Assembly (NCBI RefSeq): GCF_000165425.1
Contig: NW_001799510.1
Location: forward strand, 95,459 to 159,458
Length of the DNA stretch: 64,000 nt
Reading direction: 5' to 3'
Source of the DNA: Paramecium tetraurelia
Taxonomy: Eukaryota; Ciliophora; Oligohymenophorea; Peniculida; Parameciidae
A program made the translations under genes and the position numbers. The notes below the pieces were generated by a model. It made no database searches. It was not told the DNA's origin and saw only the letters and a program-made list of their open reading frames with translations. This document shows positions 42,390-53,850 of the stretch, in pieces (position 1 is the stretch's first letter; every line of letters begins with the position of its first letter).

Positions 42390-42833
42390 ATGTTTCCGAA
42401 ATTATAGAATCCAATTTACGATATTTTTAATTTGTTTTATTTAATCTTTTTACCAATTAGAGATTTCGGAAATGATTATTTGGATTTAACCAAAAAAAAT
42501 AAATATCAAAAAGATCATATGTTTCTAGACCTTAAAGGACGAAATATATAGAGACTAGCACAGCCACCTTTTAGACAGCAAATAACTGATAAAAATTAAC
42601 AAAAAGTTGACACTTCAATATTAAAATTAAAACACGAAAGATTTTATCATAGTTCTGTGCCATCTTTACCACCTCTATACATAATTAGACCAATTAGAAA
42701 GGAAACAAAGGATCGAGATTATATTAAAGCATAATTTATAAAAAATTAGTTTGAAAATTATGAAAAGCTATTTTAAACTGAACCAAACTAGCTAAAATTA
42801 AATTCTGATTTCTATTTCGTAAGTGAAAAATGA
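42390..42833 (+). CDS. Hypothetical basic protein, up to 147 aa
   Basis: A clean frame from ATG 42390 to TGA 42831-42833. A hydrophobic patch near residues 15-24 may actually be a 27-nt intron (GTTTTATT...AATTAG) whose removal keeps the frame and gives NLRDFGNDYLDL. The rest is basic with a proline-rich centre (YHSSVPSLPPLYIIRPIRK). No domain recognised. Its stop codon is separated by one base from the stop codon of the convergent gene on the minus strand. Confidence 0.65.
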
Positions 42834-42834
42834 A

Positions 42835-44028
42835 TCAATATCTTTTACACAAATCATCTAATTCTCTGCTTTTTTATTCTAAAAGTAATCTTAAACTTCT
42901 ATTTTCCTTCTCTACTTATTCTAATAGTGTTTCATAGTATCTCTTTATATGCAAAGTTTCTTTTTTTTTTTAATCTTCATACATATAATCATCTTAGTCT
43001 TTTTGTTTCTAAAATAATAAAAGTGTCGATTTCAAGCTCTCATTCTCAATTATTAAATGCTAATTCGTAGATGAAAGCTATAAGAATATTTTAATTATTA
43101 TACATCATTTATTTTAAGTGTCATTGATTGCTTAAATTATAATAATTGTTCAATTTCACTAAGATTTGACTCTTAACTTCGTTTGTATTAAGCTAGAGCT
43201 TCTTCCATTTGTTTTAATTACTATTGAATAGATATTTAATAATTTATTTATGAATCTTTGAATTCTTTATTTTTAAGTTCTACTAGCAATTTATTATGAT
43301 TATTCAATTCAACTATTTGTTCATTCTTTAAATTTAATTCATTAATCAATAATTAATTTTCTTCTGTCCTATAAGTTACAATCTAAATGGAATGAATTAT
43401 AAATATACCTATTCCATATCAGCCAATTTTTTTGTTAATTGAAACTTCTCTTATTAATTATCACTTGAATCATTTTTATAGAGTATCTGTAAATCTTCTA
43501 ACTTCGCTTAATATTATCTATGTAACTCCTCTTCCTTTAACTTAGATCTTCTCTAAATATTCAAATTTCAGATACATTAATCGATTCAATTTCTCTTTTA
43601 AATTTGAGAATTTGATTATCCTTATCGATTATCTCCTATTCTAATTTCTAAATTATGAATTCTTTATCTTTGATCTCGTGATCATCAAAAAATTTGTTAG
43701 AGAATCCTTTATCAGGAATATCAACATTTAATAATCTCTCTTTTAATCTACTATTCTCAATCGATAATTATTAGTTTTCCATTATTTTTTTCTCCAATGG
43801 TTATTCCTCATATCATCAGACTCTTCCATCAATTGTTATAATTCCTAATTTATCACACTTCTTTTACTTTAAATCCACTTTCTAATTTCAAAGCTCTATC
43901 CTTCCATTTTTATACCTCACTTTCATAAGTAATGGCACTTGCTATTGTGATTATTGTAATGCATTCAATTAAAACAAAATTTAAAAAGCTGTTAAAAATA
44001 TTATTTAATAATGTATTCTATGACCCAT
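42835..44028 (-). CDS. Coiled-coil protein (start uncertain)
   Basis: About 1.2 kb of minus-strand coiled coil (e.g. EFIIQKLEQEIIDKDNQILK, LEQVEKENRSLRLLLEQKS). Introns of 23 nt (GTATCTGA...ATTTAG), 26 nt (GTATATTT...ATTTAG) and 26 nt (GTATAATA...TTATAG) restore the frame in the middle and 3' parts. The 5' end is less certain: one ATG at 44028 reads MGHRIHY and needs two further small introns, and one frame change near 43810 is unexplained. No enzymatic motif. The stop at 42835-42837 is one base from the stop of the convergent plus-strand gene. Confidence 0.65.
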
Positions 44029-44289
44029 TAAATAAAAAATATAGGAAACCCTAAGGCTACTCATAACATGAGGAACAATATTTGAGAGTAATTAATGGTA
44101 ATCAACATGTTGATAATTACACAATATTAGATGATAAAATTATTAGAATGATATATTGATAGCTAATATGATAACTAATAGAATATCTCTAAATAGAATG
44201 GCTAATGGAAACTATTTAATAAATTATAATTGAATATGATCTTGAATTAATGATAGAGAATTAACGTATCATGAACTATAAACTTATCT

Positions 44290-45372
44290 TCAATTATATA
44301 ATATGTTGAATGCACTGACTCCATCAGAAAACTGTCTAAACATGTCATATTGAAAGAATCTTCTAATTGTAACTCTAACATCATCTGATTATAAAATTTT
44401 TTCAATCAAAAAACTAAGCAACTTCGGTAATTCGTTATCTTGAGGATCATCAATAAAAGGAGCTATTGGTATACCATTGTATGGCTAACCCCTAAATCAC
44501 TTATATTAATAGATACATATAAAAAATTGGGCTGTTGTCAATTATTACTATCTTGGAATAGTTGTTTGATAGAATTCCTAAATGCTTTATTTACATTTTG
44601 CTTTATAGAGATACGCAATTGTTTCTGTAAAAATGACCCTTAAAGAAAGTATTTTCTGGATCAATGAGATTAATTATCTAAAAATTAATAAATAATATTT
44701 TACTGTCTTTGCATATTTTTAATTTGCTGAAGTATACACAAATAAATCAGCAAGTTAGCTTAACTCCTTTAGTACATGACAACAATAGGGTCTAACAAAC
44801 AATCCAAATTCATTATTTTAAAAATCATAAACTTTATCTTTTTGTACTTCCTCTGAATGAACAAGAGTTTCATCGAGATCAAAGACAATTTTTATCTATT
44901 TTTACGATTTCCCATAGTATAATAGAGAAACCTCAGGGATTATTTCTTGATAAGTCATTATCATGTGTATTTAATTGAGAGCATCCCTACTCATTTTTTT
45001 TAAGGAAGTATTATCTTTAAGACCACTTTTTAGAATTTCTTTTATTTTATCAAAAAAATAATTTCCTTGATAAACTTTCTTTATATACACTTAATTATTC
45101 AGGTTAACCTTTCTTGTAAATTAACCTGATCTACTTGCCGCGATGACTTTTTATTTTGACTTTTCATCATTCTGATATGAAGTATCATTGTTGGAATCGC
45201 TTTTTATAGACTCCAATTTTATTCTTGAGATAGATTGATTGGTGATTTTCACCTATTTCGATATTGTAATATTTGATTGAGTTCGATTTCTGTTTAATTG
45301 TTAGGCAAGTTTACTCAACTAGGGCTAAAACAGTTATGATTGTTAAATACATCTCTTTGTAATAATTTCCAT
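44290..45372 (-). CDS. FCP1/SCP-type (NIF) HAD phosphatase, 343 aa
   Basis: Contains the HAD motif I of CTD phosphatases, KIVFDLDETLVHS (DxDxT/V). VRPYCCHVLKEL, DLFVYTSANQKYA and KIVIIDNSPIFY (motif III region) follow, then QPYNGIPIAPFIDD. This is the SCP/Dullard layout; there is no BRCT domain, so not FCP1 itself. The N-terminal ~150 residues are basic, S/T/N rich and likely disordered. Introns of 26 nt (GTAAAATA...TTTTAG) and 25 nt (GTATCTAT...GATTTAG) give exactly 344 codons. Family members dephosphorylate Ser/Thr in the RNA polymerase II CTD or other proteins; the substrate here is unknown. Confidence 0.92.
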
Positions 45373-46597
45373 TGTTCTGAATTAATTGTACTTCTTTAAA
45401 ATATCAAAGTTTTTGTATTCATATATTTTGGCTATGAAATTCTCAATATATTATTAAATAAATAAAAACAGTTTTTTGTTATCTCAAATATATAGAAACA
45501 TTATGATCCAATATATCAGAAAATATTTTTTTAGGAAATAAAATATAAAGAAAATTTTTAAAGTATCTTCTGCCTGAAAGATGTAATAGTATTTAACGTT
45601 TGGTAAAAATAATAATAATATTGAGATTGGTTATTATTGATATGATTGAATTTGATAAAGTAATAAAATATTTTTTATTACAGATGTAATAAATTAATCA
45701 AGATGTTTGCAAAAATATTAGGAAAATTTATTTCTCAAATATATTGAATTTTATTTTGTTTAAGTTTACAGTGGCATATTGCTTATAGGGCAATAGTAAA
45801 TCAACTAATTTTATTCTAAAAAACCACATATGAGAATAACAAATTCTAATCATAAATTAATTTAATTGACTCATTCATTATAATATTATAATTTATTTAT
45901 AGAATCAAAACTCATAAGGACGGCTATCTTATATTAATTGCAAAATCCATTTGAGTTGTCAGATTCAGTCCTTGTTAAGATAAATGCAAACAAAATAAGA
46001 TTCGTATTTATTAAGTATAGAAAAAGATACTATTTTTTTTCTAAAATAGTGTTTCCAAAATCTGAACCAAAGGCTTAAGTGAAAAAAGTAAGATAATGAT
46101 AAATAAAGAAATAATTGAAAAAATATTATAAAAAATAATTTGAGTTAAGGTGGTTTGAATCTTAAAGATTTCAATATTCATGAGATAATACAATACCAAC
46201 ATACAAATATGTATATAAATTAATGAAATGTTCCCTAATATATTTAGTTTCTGAGAATATTAATGAGCTGAATAATATATTACATATTATGTTTGAATAT
46301 ATCTATGATTTATAGATATATTGAATAACATCAAATTAATAAATATTAACTTCAATATATCTATGCTTAAATGCAAATTCACAAATATTTATATATTTAT
46401 ACAAAATTAATATAGATATCATAAGTTATTAAATTAAAGTAAATGTTATTGATTTAAGAATGCATAATATATGAATTGATTTGGAAATAATAAAATTATT
46501 TTCGGTATTATAGAGTGCTTGCTAAGATAGAATCTTCATTTCTTTATTTTAATGATTAAATATCTATAGAAATATTATTATTAGTATTATAATTAAA
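45373..46597. other. Long intergenic region, no gene seen
   Basis: About 1.2 kb, the longest gene-free stretch in the window and extremely A+T rich. It separates divergent genes (phosphatase on the left, PG-rich-repeat protein on the right). Code-6 reading in all frames gives only low-complexity runs broken by TGA. Short imperfect inverted A/T tracts such as around 46300-46400 (ATATATCTATGATTTATAGATATAT) are present. No tRNA-like cloverleaf or conserved snRNA box was recognised. Confidence 0.55.
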
Positions 46598-47670
46598 ATG
46601 AGAAGAGTTTAATCAGCTGCACCAAATTTAGGTAAAATATATGACTATGTTCTCAGAATTCTCCATGGAGGATATGTTCAGAATAGCTACAAAATAAACG
46701 TCTACTTTTGGAATCGAAGGATATGAAGTTACTAAAAAATATGCCGACCCACTCAAACAAATGGAAGATAGAAAGTTTTCAGCTTAAAAGAAAGGTAATT
46801 AGTGTATATTCATAGACCAGGTCAAAAGAATTTAGGCTATGTAACTAAAAGAGGACATTATTTGGAAGATCAAAAGAAAATTTATGAAAAATTGCCAGCT
46901 CCAAATAAATACGATATTGTTAAGCCTTGGGTGACTGAAGCATAATCTGCTCGTCCAAGGACAGCACCCCCAAAAAGGTAGTTTTAACGATTTATTAACT
47001 TAGAACAACATTTATAGATTAAATATTTAAGGGAAGCAAAATTAAGAGGGGTTCCAGGATCTGGAAAGTATAACGTAGAAAAACCATTGGATGAAGTATT
47101 GAAATAAGTTGAAGAATAAAAAAAGAAAAAAATTGAGTATTCTATTATATAATCATTCTTAGAGCTGGTGAAAGACCCACCTACTTAAATGAGATACAAC
47201 ACTTAGCAGTTATCAACCCAGGCCCTGGAAACTATAATCCCAGAGTAATATTTTACTTATATACAAGCCGATATCTAAAAAATTGAAGAAAAATGAAACG
47301 AAGCCTGCTGATTTTATAGCTAAACATGGTGAATAAGCAAAAAAAAGAGGAAAATCAGCAATGCCTGATGTAGGTTCATATAATCCAGAACCAGTTTCAT
47401 TTACAACATTTAATAAACTATAAGGAAATTCTAAAAAAAAGGAAAGAGTTGATAAGCATGTAATTCTGAAAATTGATTTAGACTTTTGGAACTGATGTGA
47501 GGTTCAAAGATCCTAAAAAGAGCAAATCAAAATAAGGTTTGCTACCTGGGCCTGGTCAATATCCTATGATTGTGTAATGGCAAGGGAAAGAATAAGACAA
47601 ATCAAAAGCCAAGATAAAGAATTATATGTAATCCACAACCAAGGGAATATAAAGATCAATATATTATTGA
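46598..47670 (+). CDS. Sperm-tail PG-rich-repeat (SHIPPO-like) axonemal protein, 316 aa
   Basis: Carries spaced proline-glycine repeats typical of STPG/ODF3-type proteins: VPGSGKYNV, NPGPGNYNP, VGSYNPEP and LPGPGQYPM. Also FGTDVRF and a STTKGIQ-type C-terminus. Introns of 25, 26, 26, 23 and 22 nt give exactly 317 codons. Family knowledge: these proteins bind the inside or surface of axonemal doublet microtubules. The spacing and the C-terminal motif resemble the LEXM/STPG subgroup, but assignment to one orthologue is inference. Divergent from the phosphatase gene across a 1.2-kb spacer. Confidence 0.8.
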
Positions 47671-47800
47671 GATGATGATATTTTTATAAATTTTGATTAC
47701 GATATCTATTGATCTATTTAAAATTCTAGGTTATGTAAAAATCAAAAATGTTTCTAGAAAAGGAAGATTAAAATTTGTATATTTAACAATTACTTTAAAA

Positions 47801-49109
47801 TCATACTTAAAGCTTTTTAAGAGCACTATGAAAGTCTTTTATAAAATAGGCTAAGGTGCAGGTTAATGCATCTATATCCTCAAATTTATCAGGATCAATA
47901 ACATCAGGGTTTTTGTTAATTAATTGGGATATTGAATTGAGATGTGATTTCTTAAATGCTTTTTCTTTGGTAGTTTGTAGGAATAAAGCTAAATTAATAA
48001 AAATACTTACGAAATTATTTTTCATTGTCTTGTAAAAACTTAGAGGCTTTATCCCAAAAATGCTAATCTTCAATTTCGTATGCATTGAAATCTTCGACTA
48101 TAACTAGAAAAACAAAAATCACTTATTTAACAGATTCAGGTATTTCTTCTTGTTAAAGGAGATCGCTAACAAAGTTCATCTCTATAATTTCAAATGAATC
48201 AATTGTCATTGTTTTGAATTCTATTGGTAAGACAATCTCTTCTTCTTGCTCTTAAATTTCTTGATTATTTTCCAATTATTAAGTTTGAGACTCCTAATAT
48301 TAAGAATAAGCATCACTTTCATCTAAATGCTAGAGTGATACTTAATGTTATTCTTTGATAGGGGATGCTTATATTGATTATTAATTTTCAGATTGATTAT
48401 CTTCAGCATTATTGAGTGAGTTTTGCGGTGAGATTGCATCTTATTTTTATGATTGGAATTGGGATTTTTAGCAATTTTTAGGACTGGAAGCAGTTTTAAC
48501 TTATTATTCATTAACCAAACTTAAAGATTGTGAAGGACTTTTTTTTAAACCTATAAGTTCCCTTGAAGAAGAGGAATGAGATTTGGGCTAGTTGTTTAAT
48601 TTAATTGGTTAGGTATTGCTGAATTATTTTTAAGATTCCAGAACTTGAGTCTTTAACTTTTTCGGATCTGGTAATGCTTTAATGGCTTCTTAATGTTTTA
48701 TTTGATTATTCCTTTGAATTGCAGATGAAGTAATATTTTGTTAACTATTCTATTATTAAAATTTTGGTTTGGATTGGGATAGTTATTTGTGATCTTAAGT
48801 TTTTTCTCTTTCTTATTCCAACTTCTTCAATTAGGTTTTGATTATTGTAGCATCTGGTTTCTATGCCTAAATTTAATTCTATTACGACGTATGGAAAATT
48901 GGATTAGTAGTATGATGTTTATTATCCTTTCTAACAGTCTTTTGTAATTCCGATCCAAAGAGTTTGGATTCTAATAATTGAATTCTTTCTTGCTGTTGTT
49001 CAACTAGCTTTTCTAGCCTTTCGATTTTCTCAGACTGCTCCTGAACTATTGATAAAATTGTTGCCTCTATAACCTCCTTGATTTTTAACTTGATGTCAGA
49101 ATCAGACAT
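47801..49109 (-). CDS. Coiled-coil N-terminus, Q-rich middle, helical C-terminus, 428 aa
   Basis: Starts MSDSDIKLKIKEVIEATI. A short coiled coil (QSEKIERLEKLVEQQQERIQ) is followed by ~240 disordered Q/S/N-rich residues and a helical, acidic C-terminus (DFNAYEIEDQHFWDKASKFL; SISQLINKNPDVIDPDKFED). One 22-nt intron (GTAAGTAT...AATTTAG) near 48010 is required; the result is exactly 429 codons. No known domain. Convergent with the PG-repeat gene, 130 bp between stops. Confidence 0.72.
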
Positions 49110-49260
49110 TCTATTATGGCTATTAAAATAAAAATTATTAAAAATATGATTATCTTTATATATTTTCTTATATATTCAATATGATTCACTATGATACTCA
49201 TAAATATATATATATATTGGATTTGGTTTCTAAGATAATACTTATATGTAATAATAAATA

Positions 49261-49713
49261 TCAGGCAGATGTATAATTTCCAACTTAATGTTCAAGTTCT
49301 GCGACCTTTTGCGTTCCTGCAATTATCAACTACTAGATTTGACTCTTTTCTTTTTTCAATTCTGTGATTTAGCTTTACAATTTAGAATTCTCATCTTTTT
49401 ATGTATTGATTGCCTAGATCAATTGATTAATACTTATCTCAAATCCCTTAGCATTGCATCTAGTGTTGGTTAAGTGGTGTTCTTGATTTCCTCATTGTTA
49501 TTTGTTATCCTTTGCTTCATCAGATGTAACTCCTATTTTAATTGATCAATCTCATGCTTGTAGCTTTATAGTAATTCATTAGATAACTCTGTTACATTCT
49601 TTTACTTACACAAGATTAATTACATTAACTAGCAACAAATGATTTTTAGCATTAGTGGCTGATTCTTAATCCAATTTAGCACTATGTGGCATTTATTATT
49701 AAATCTCAGACAT
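49261..49713 (-). CDS. Small coiled-coil protein, about 137 aa
   Basis: A short all-helical protein (ELLQSYKHEIDQLKQELHLM; SQITELKKEKSQIQQLI) from ATG 49713 to TGA 49261. Two small introns restore the heptads: 19 or 25 nt (ending TGTAAG) and 20 nt (GTATTAAT...GATCTAG). Either choice for the first leaves the frame intact. No motif beyond the coiled coil. Tandem with the preceding minus-strand gene. Confidence 0.68.
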
Positions 49714-49854
49714 TTTATAAATTATATATTAAAAAATTCTTTGCAAACACAAAAGACACTTAATAGAGACATAAAAAGGTAATATTTTTTCCTTTTTTTC
49801 CTAAAAAAACATAATTATTATATAATTTTTGATTATTTAACTTTTTTTTTCAAA

Positions 49855-50397
49855 TCAAAGAAGTATTTGGAATGTTTCTAGGGATTTTTTGCTTGATTAT
49901 TCCTTTTTGTCCTTCTTTTCCTTTGCTTCCTTCTATTCACTTTAATCCTTTGATTGTTGATCTACCTAAGATTTGCTCTTAGATTTACTTTTAGTACCTC
50001 TATACTTGATACCATATCTGTGTTTCTTATACTGTTTTTCAGTTTAGTAAGTTTTGTTACAGTGATCACAAGTTAAGGAAACTTTCATCTTGATGGATTT
50101 CTCAATAGATTTTCCAATTTTCAATATACTTTTTTCTTGATTCTATTTTTCCTCTTCGATTTGAGCATTCTGTTATGGATCCTTCTCTGTTTATGATTGA
50201 GGATATTTCTTTTCTGGAGCTTTTGGAGTTGGTTCTTAGATGATTTGAGGTTGTTTTTCAATTTCCTCATTTTCCATTTATCCATCATTATTTTAAATTT
50301 AAGATTGGAGTGAATCGATTTGGGAAGAAAGATCAGCACACTTTTCATAAAGCATGGCAACTGTTTGAAAGTGTTATGTTAATGGAATATATTTCAT
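49855..50397 (-). CDS. Charged protein with a C2H2-like zinc-finger fragment, 180 aa
   Basis: Single-exon frame of 181 codons. The N-terminal ~35 residues are helical (VAMLYEKCADLSSQIDSL). A P/E/K/Q-rich middle follows, then CDHCNKTYQTEKQYKKH, which has the C-x2-C-x12-H spacing of a C2H2 zinc finger but lacks an obvious second histidine. The tail is almost pure K/S/E/Q. Nucleic-acid binding is possible, but only a partial finger is visible. Tandem within a run of minus-strand genes. Confidence 0.65.
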
Positions 50398-50619
50398 TTA
50401 ATTAATATTTTTTGGAAGCTTAAGGAAGATATTTTTATACCACTTTTTCCTGAAAATAATTTTACAAGGGAATTTTTTGGTTGATTTGGAAAAATGAACT
50501 TTTTTAAAGGGAAATCCAAATTTAAACAAGCTTTATTAGATTGGAATTTGAAAGATTAATAAAAATTAATAAATACAATTTGAAGTTAAAAATTTCAAAA
50601 TTTTTAGTTAATGGAATCG

Positions 50620-51611
50620 TCATTTAATTATTTTTAATTTTTATTACACCTCTTTAATTTTAGTAAATTCTGCCTAAACTCTCTTTTTCCATAAGTCTTC
50701 ATTCATTTCTAAAATCAATAATTTCTAATCGACTTCATCCTTTAACTTCTCCTCCTTCTCTACTTTTAGCTCTTTAAATGAGATGATCTTCTCCTTCATC
50801 TATAATTATTGCTCTTTTTCTTTCAATTGATTTTATTTTTCTTACTAAACATTAACTATTTTTTTCTCTTACTAAGTAATTCTATTTTTTAGAGATTGAA
50901 TATTTTCAACTTCTATTTGTAACTATTCTTGAAGTATAAGTAATTAAGATTATCTTTCTTTGAGTAGTAATTTGTCTTTCTCCAGCTTCTGCCAATCATT
51001 TAACAGCTAATTTATTAAATGTAATTGCATACTTGTTTTTCCTTTAGCTTAACTTCATTCTCATATTGTCTAATATTTTACATGGCTTCCCTGGCTTCCT
51101 TTAAATCACATATCATTTAATTTTGAGATTTTTCCAATCTTTGAATTTCCTCATTCAACGAATCTATCTTTTTTAACTTAAAGGTCAATTCCTCCTGGTA
51201 ATCTTCTTTTTCCCTTACAACCTTTTTTAATTGATATTTCAATTCTTCATTCTCCTCCTTCAATCTAATCATGTCTGATTTAATTCCTTAATTATCTTAC
51301 AATAATTAATTCAGCTCTATAGATCGCTTGTCCAATAAACTTTTGGTAATTTTGAGCTCTTCCCTCAGTAATCTGAGATTGGTGTTTTCTTGTATACTAA
51401 AATAATCAGATGTAGATGTTTCATTTAAATGACTTTATTATTTATGAAATGAATCTCTACTTCGCCTGACAACCTCAGTCTAAGATGTTTCTAGATAAGA
51501 TGAACTACGTTTGGGTTCAGTGATGAGTTTCTTTTAATGAGTGGATATCATATTCTTGATGAAACCAATTCGATCCATTATTTGATAAGTGTGTGCCATA
51601 TTCTGTTTCAT
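50620..51611 (-). CDS. Coiled-coil protein, 321 aa
   Basis: From ATG 51611 to TGA 50620. After ~75 S/T/R-rich residues it is an unbroken coiled coil (TNLRLLREELKITKSLLDKR; IEVENIQSLKNRITQQEKK). One 26-nt intron (GTATGCAA...AAATTAG) gives exactly 322 codons. It is divergent from the ribosomal protein gene with only 65 bp between start codons. No other domain. Confidence 0.75.
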
Positions 51612-51676
51612 AATTATATTAAATAAGCGTATATGTGTGGTTATTTGAAATTAAATAAAATCTTTTTTTATTATTC

Positions 51677-52326
51677 ATGGGTATTTCAAGAGATAGCAGA
51701 CACAAAAGAAGACTCACAGGTGGTCGTATGCCAATCCATAAGAAGAAGAGAGCTTTCGAGAAAGGAAGACAAGCAGCTATGACTAAATTGGTATCTGGCG
51801 AAAAGAGAGTTAGAAGATTGAGAGTCCGAGGAGGAAACTTTAAATTCAGAGCTCTTCGTTTATCAGATGGAAACTTCTCTTGGGCTAGCGAAGGTGTTGC
51901 AAAAAAAGCAAAGATTGTCGAAGTTGTTTATCATCCATCAAATAATGAATTAGTCAGAACCAAAACACTCACCAGAGGTGTCATTGTGTAAGTCGATGCT
52001 ACACCATTCAAATAATTTTATTTAAAGAAATACAACATCGATTTGGGAGCCAAAAAGACTCAAAAGAAGGTAATATTATTTAATTACTCTCTTAGGACTA
52101 ACCAGCACCTTAAGAAGTCAAGAAATCAAACTCATTAAAAAAGAAACTAGAAGCCAGATTGAAGGACAGAGTTATTGATAATTTAGTTGCTGAATAATTC
52201 TAAAATCAAAGACTTCTAGTCAGAATCACATCAAGACCAGGACAATCTGGCAGAGCCGACGGTTACATTCTTGAAGGAAAAGAACTAGAATTTTATGTTA
52301 AGAAGGTCGAATAAAAGAAAAAATGA
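51677..52326 (+). CDS. RPS8: Ribosomal protein eS8 (S8e), 207 aa
   Basis: Small 40S subunit protein, recognised from the start ([19 protein letters not shown]) and further conserved stretches ([45 protein letters not shown]). Length fits the eukaryotic family. One 26-nt intron at 52070-52095. The codon and base use is more G+C rich than its neighbours, as expected for a highly expressed gene. It shares a 65-bp divergent spacer with a coiled-coil gene, so the promoter must be very compact. Confidence 0.97.
52070..52095 (+). other. 26-nt spliceosomal intron in the eS8 gene
   Basis: GTAATATTATTTAATTACTCTCTTAG interrupts the conserved eS8 reading frame between KKTQKK and DQPAPQEV. Because the protein is well known, this intron is one of the best anchored in the window and shows the local rule: GTA start, TAG end, mid-20s length, nearly pure A/T. 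Confidence 0.93.
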
Positions 52327-52535
52327 GTTTTTCTCTATTCATAGTACATTAGTAATAGATTTATCAAGTAGTATTTCTTCAGTTCTGATAGCATTATTAT
52401 ATGCTATTGCTGATTACGATTTAGATTACTTCTTATTTTATTATATTTTTGATCTCTACATTACATCTAATTCTATATAAAAACTCATATGAAAAGAAAG
52501 GCTATTGTATGATATATATTTATATAAATTCATAA

Positions 52536-53071
52536 ATGTCAGAATATCGATAATAATTACTATGATCCTTCTTCAAAATGTAAGGTTTGAAAAAAATGAA
52601 TGTAGGAAATATAAATTGTTACAAACCATACTTTAATAATAGTGCTTATTACTATAATATAAAATTAAAGACTTCAAATAATAAGAAATAAAAAATTAAA
52701 TTCAATTTTATTGAATCCCGATGATATGGGTTATTAGATTATTTGGCTAAACAAAAATTGAGTTTATACATAAGATAAGTGGAATTATTGTTATTCAACA
52801 TCGAAGCTGAATTATCAGATCTTATGAAAAGGGCTAAAATTGATAAAGCAGATTAATAATAGTAGTAATAGAATTGAATCAACATCTAGATTTTGATTAA
52901 AGTGAGTTCATAAATTTCATTTAATTCATAGAATTCCAAGGCATTTTAAGATTAAATGATAAATGGGTATTAGTTTAAATTAATGCAACTGAGGTAGAAA
53001 TTCTAAAATAAGATTAAAAGATGAGAAAAAAGGTGTAGTAATTCATAGAATTCAGATATTTCAGGTTCTGA
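52536..53071 (+). pseudogene. Doubtful or decayed gene of coiled-coil character
   Basis: Plus-strand open segments in changing frames: one reading LLQNVRFEKNECRKYKLLQ, one reading YLAKQKLSLYIRQVELLLFN and IEAELSDLMKRAKIDKAD, and one reading ELNQHLDFDQSEFINFIQF. Amino-acid composition is protein-like and on one strand only, but in-frame TGAs and frame changes are not solved by any set of GT...AG introns that I found. The last frame could extend to a TGA at 53121, overlapping the convergent gene's 3' end. Family not recognised. A real multi-intron gene remains possible. Confidence 0.35.
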
Positions 53072-53094
53072 TATTGAATTATCATAATAAATAA

Positions 53095-53787
53095 TCATAT
53101 AATCGAATTTAAATAAGATTTGAATGACTCTTAACTTTGTAGTAACTTCTTGATATTATCTTTAACTTATTAGGATTTTTGTTCTAAATTCAATTTTTAT
53201 TCTAGACAGAAATTATTTTTCTTTAGAGCTTTGTACTCTTCCAACAAGATTGAGTATTGGGGGAATTGGTGTGAATTCTCAGAGATCAAACTCATGCATT
53301 TATTGATTAATTTAAATATTTATTCGCTAGCTCTTTATTAATGTTTTTTCTATTTAGTAATAAGTTACTTGAGTATTTTTGTGGTAATATATTTGTTATT
53401 CTACTGATGAGAAATTGTATTGAATTCTGTTGTTTATAGAGTGGAACAAGATATTGAATAGCTCTTTTAGATAGGATAGCATCCAGAGTCAGTATGAAAT
53501 TTTTGTTTCTTTTTTTAAGTTGAGCAAATCTAACTTACTGACTTAGTTTTTGATTGTCTATGCATTTTTATATATTCAATGAGGTTCCGAATCTGTTGGT
53601 TTCGATGAATTCGAGCATCGATCTGGCTTGATTTAAGAGAAATTGAGTATTTTTTGAGAAATTCCAATTTAGAAGTAACGAATTCTCTACTTACAACTGA
53701 CAATTCCTAAACCATATTTTCTATGATTGGAACCAAATTTGCAAATTCCTCATCAAGTGTAGCACATTAAGTTAAGATTGATTGCAT
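53095..53787 (-). CDS. Helical/coiled-coil protein, 230 aa
   Basis: A single-exon frame of 231 codons with no in-frame TGA. Helical segments at both ends (FANLVPIIENMVQELSVVSR; EYKALKKNNFCLEQKLNLEQ) flank an S/T/Q-rich middle with several cysteines. No recognised domain. It lies 63 bp from, and divergent to, the thiol reductase gene. Confidence 0.68.
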
Positions 53788-53850
53788 TTTATTTAACGAA
53801 CAAAATAATAATCAAAGTATGAAATTCACGATTGCGTCATTATTATAATA

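Noticed and set aside
46260..46440. Possible CRISPR-like or tandem repeats around ATATATCTATG.
   Set aside because: The copies are imperfect A/T-rich palindromes without regular spacing, and the organism is a eukaryote.
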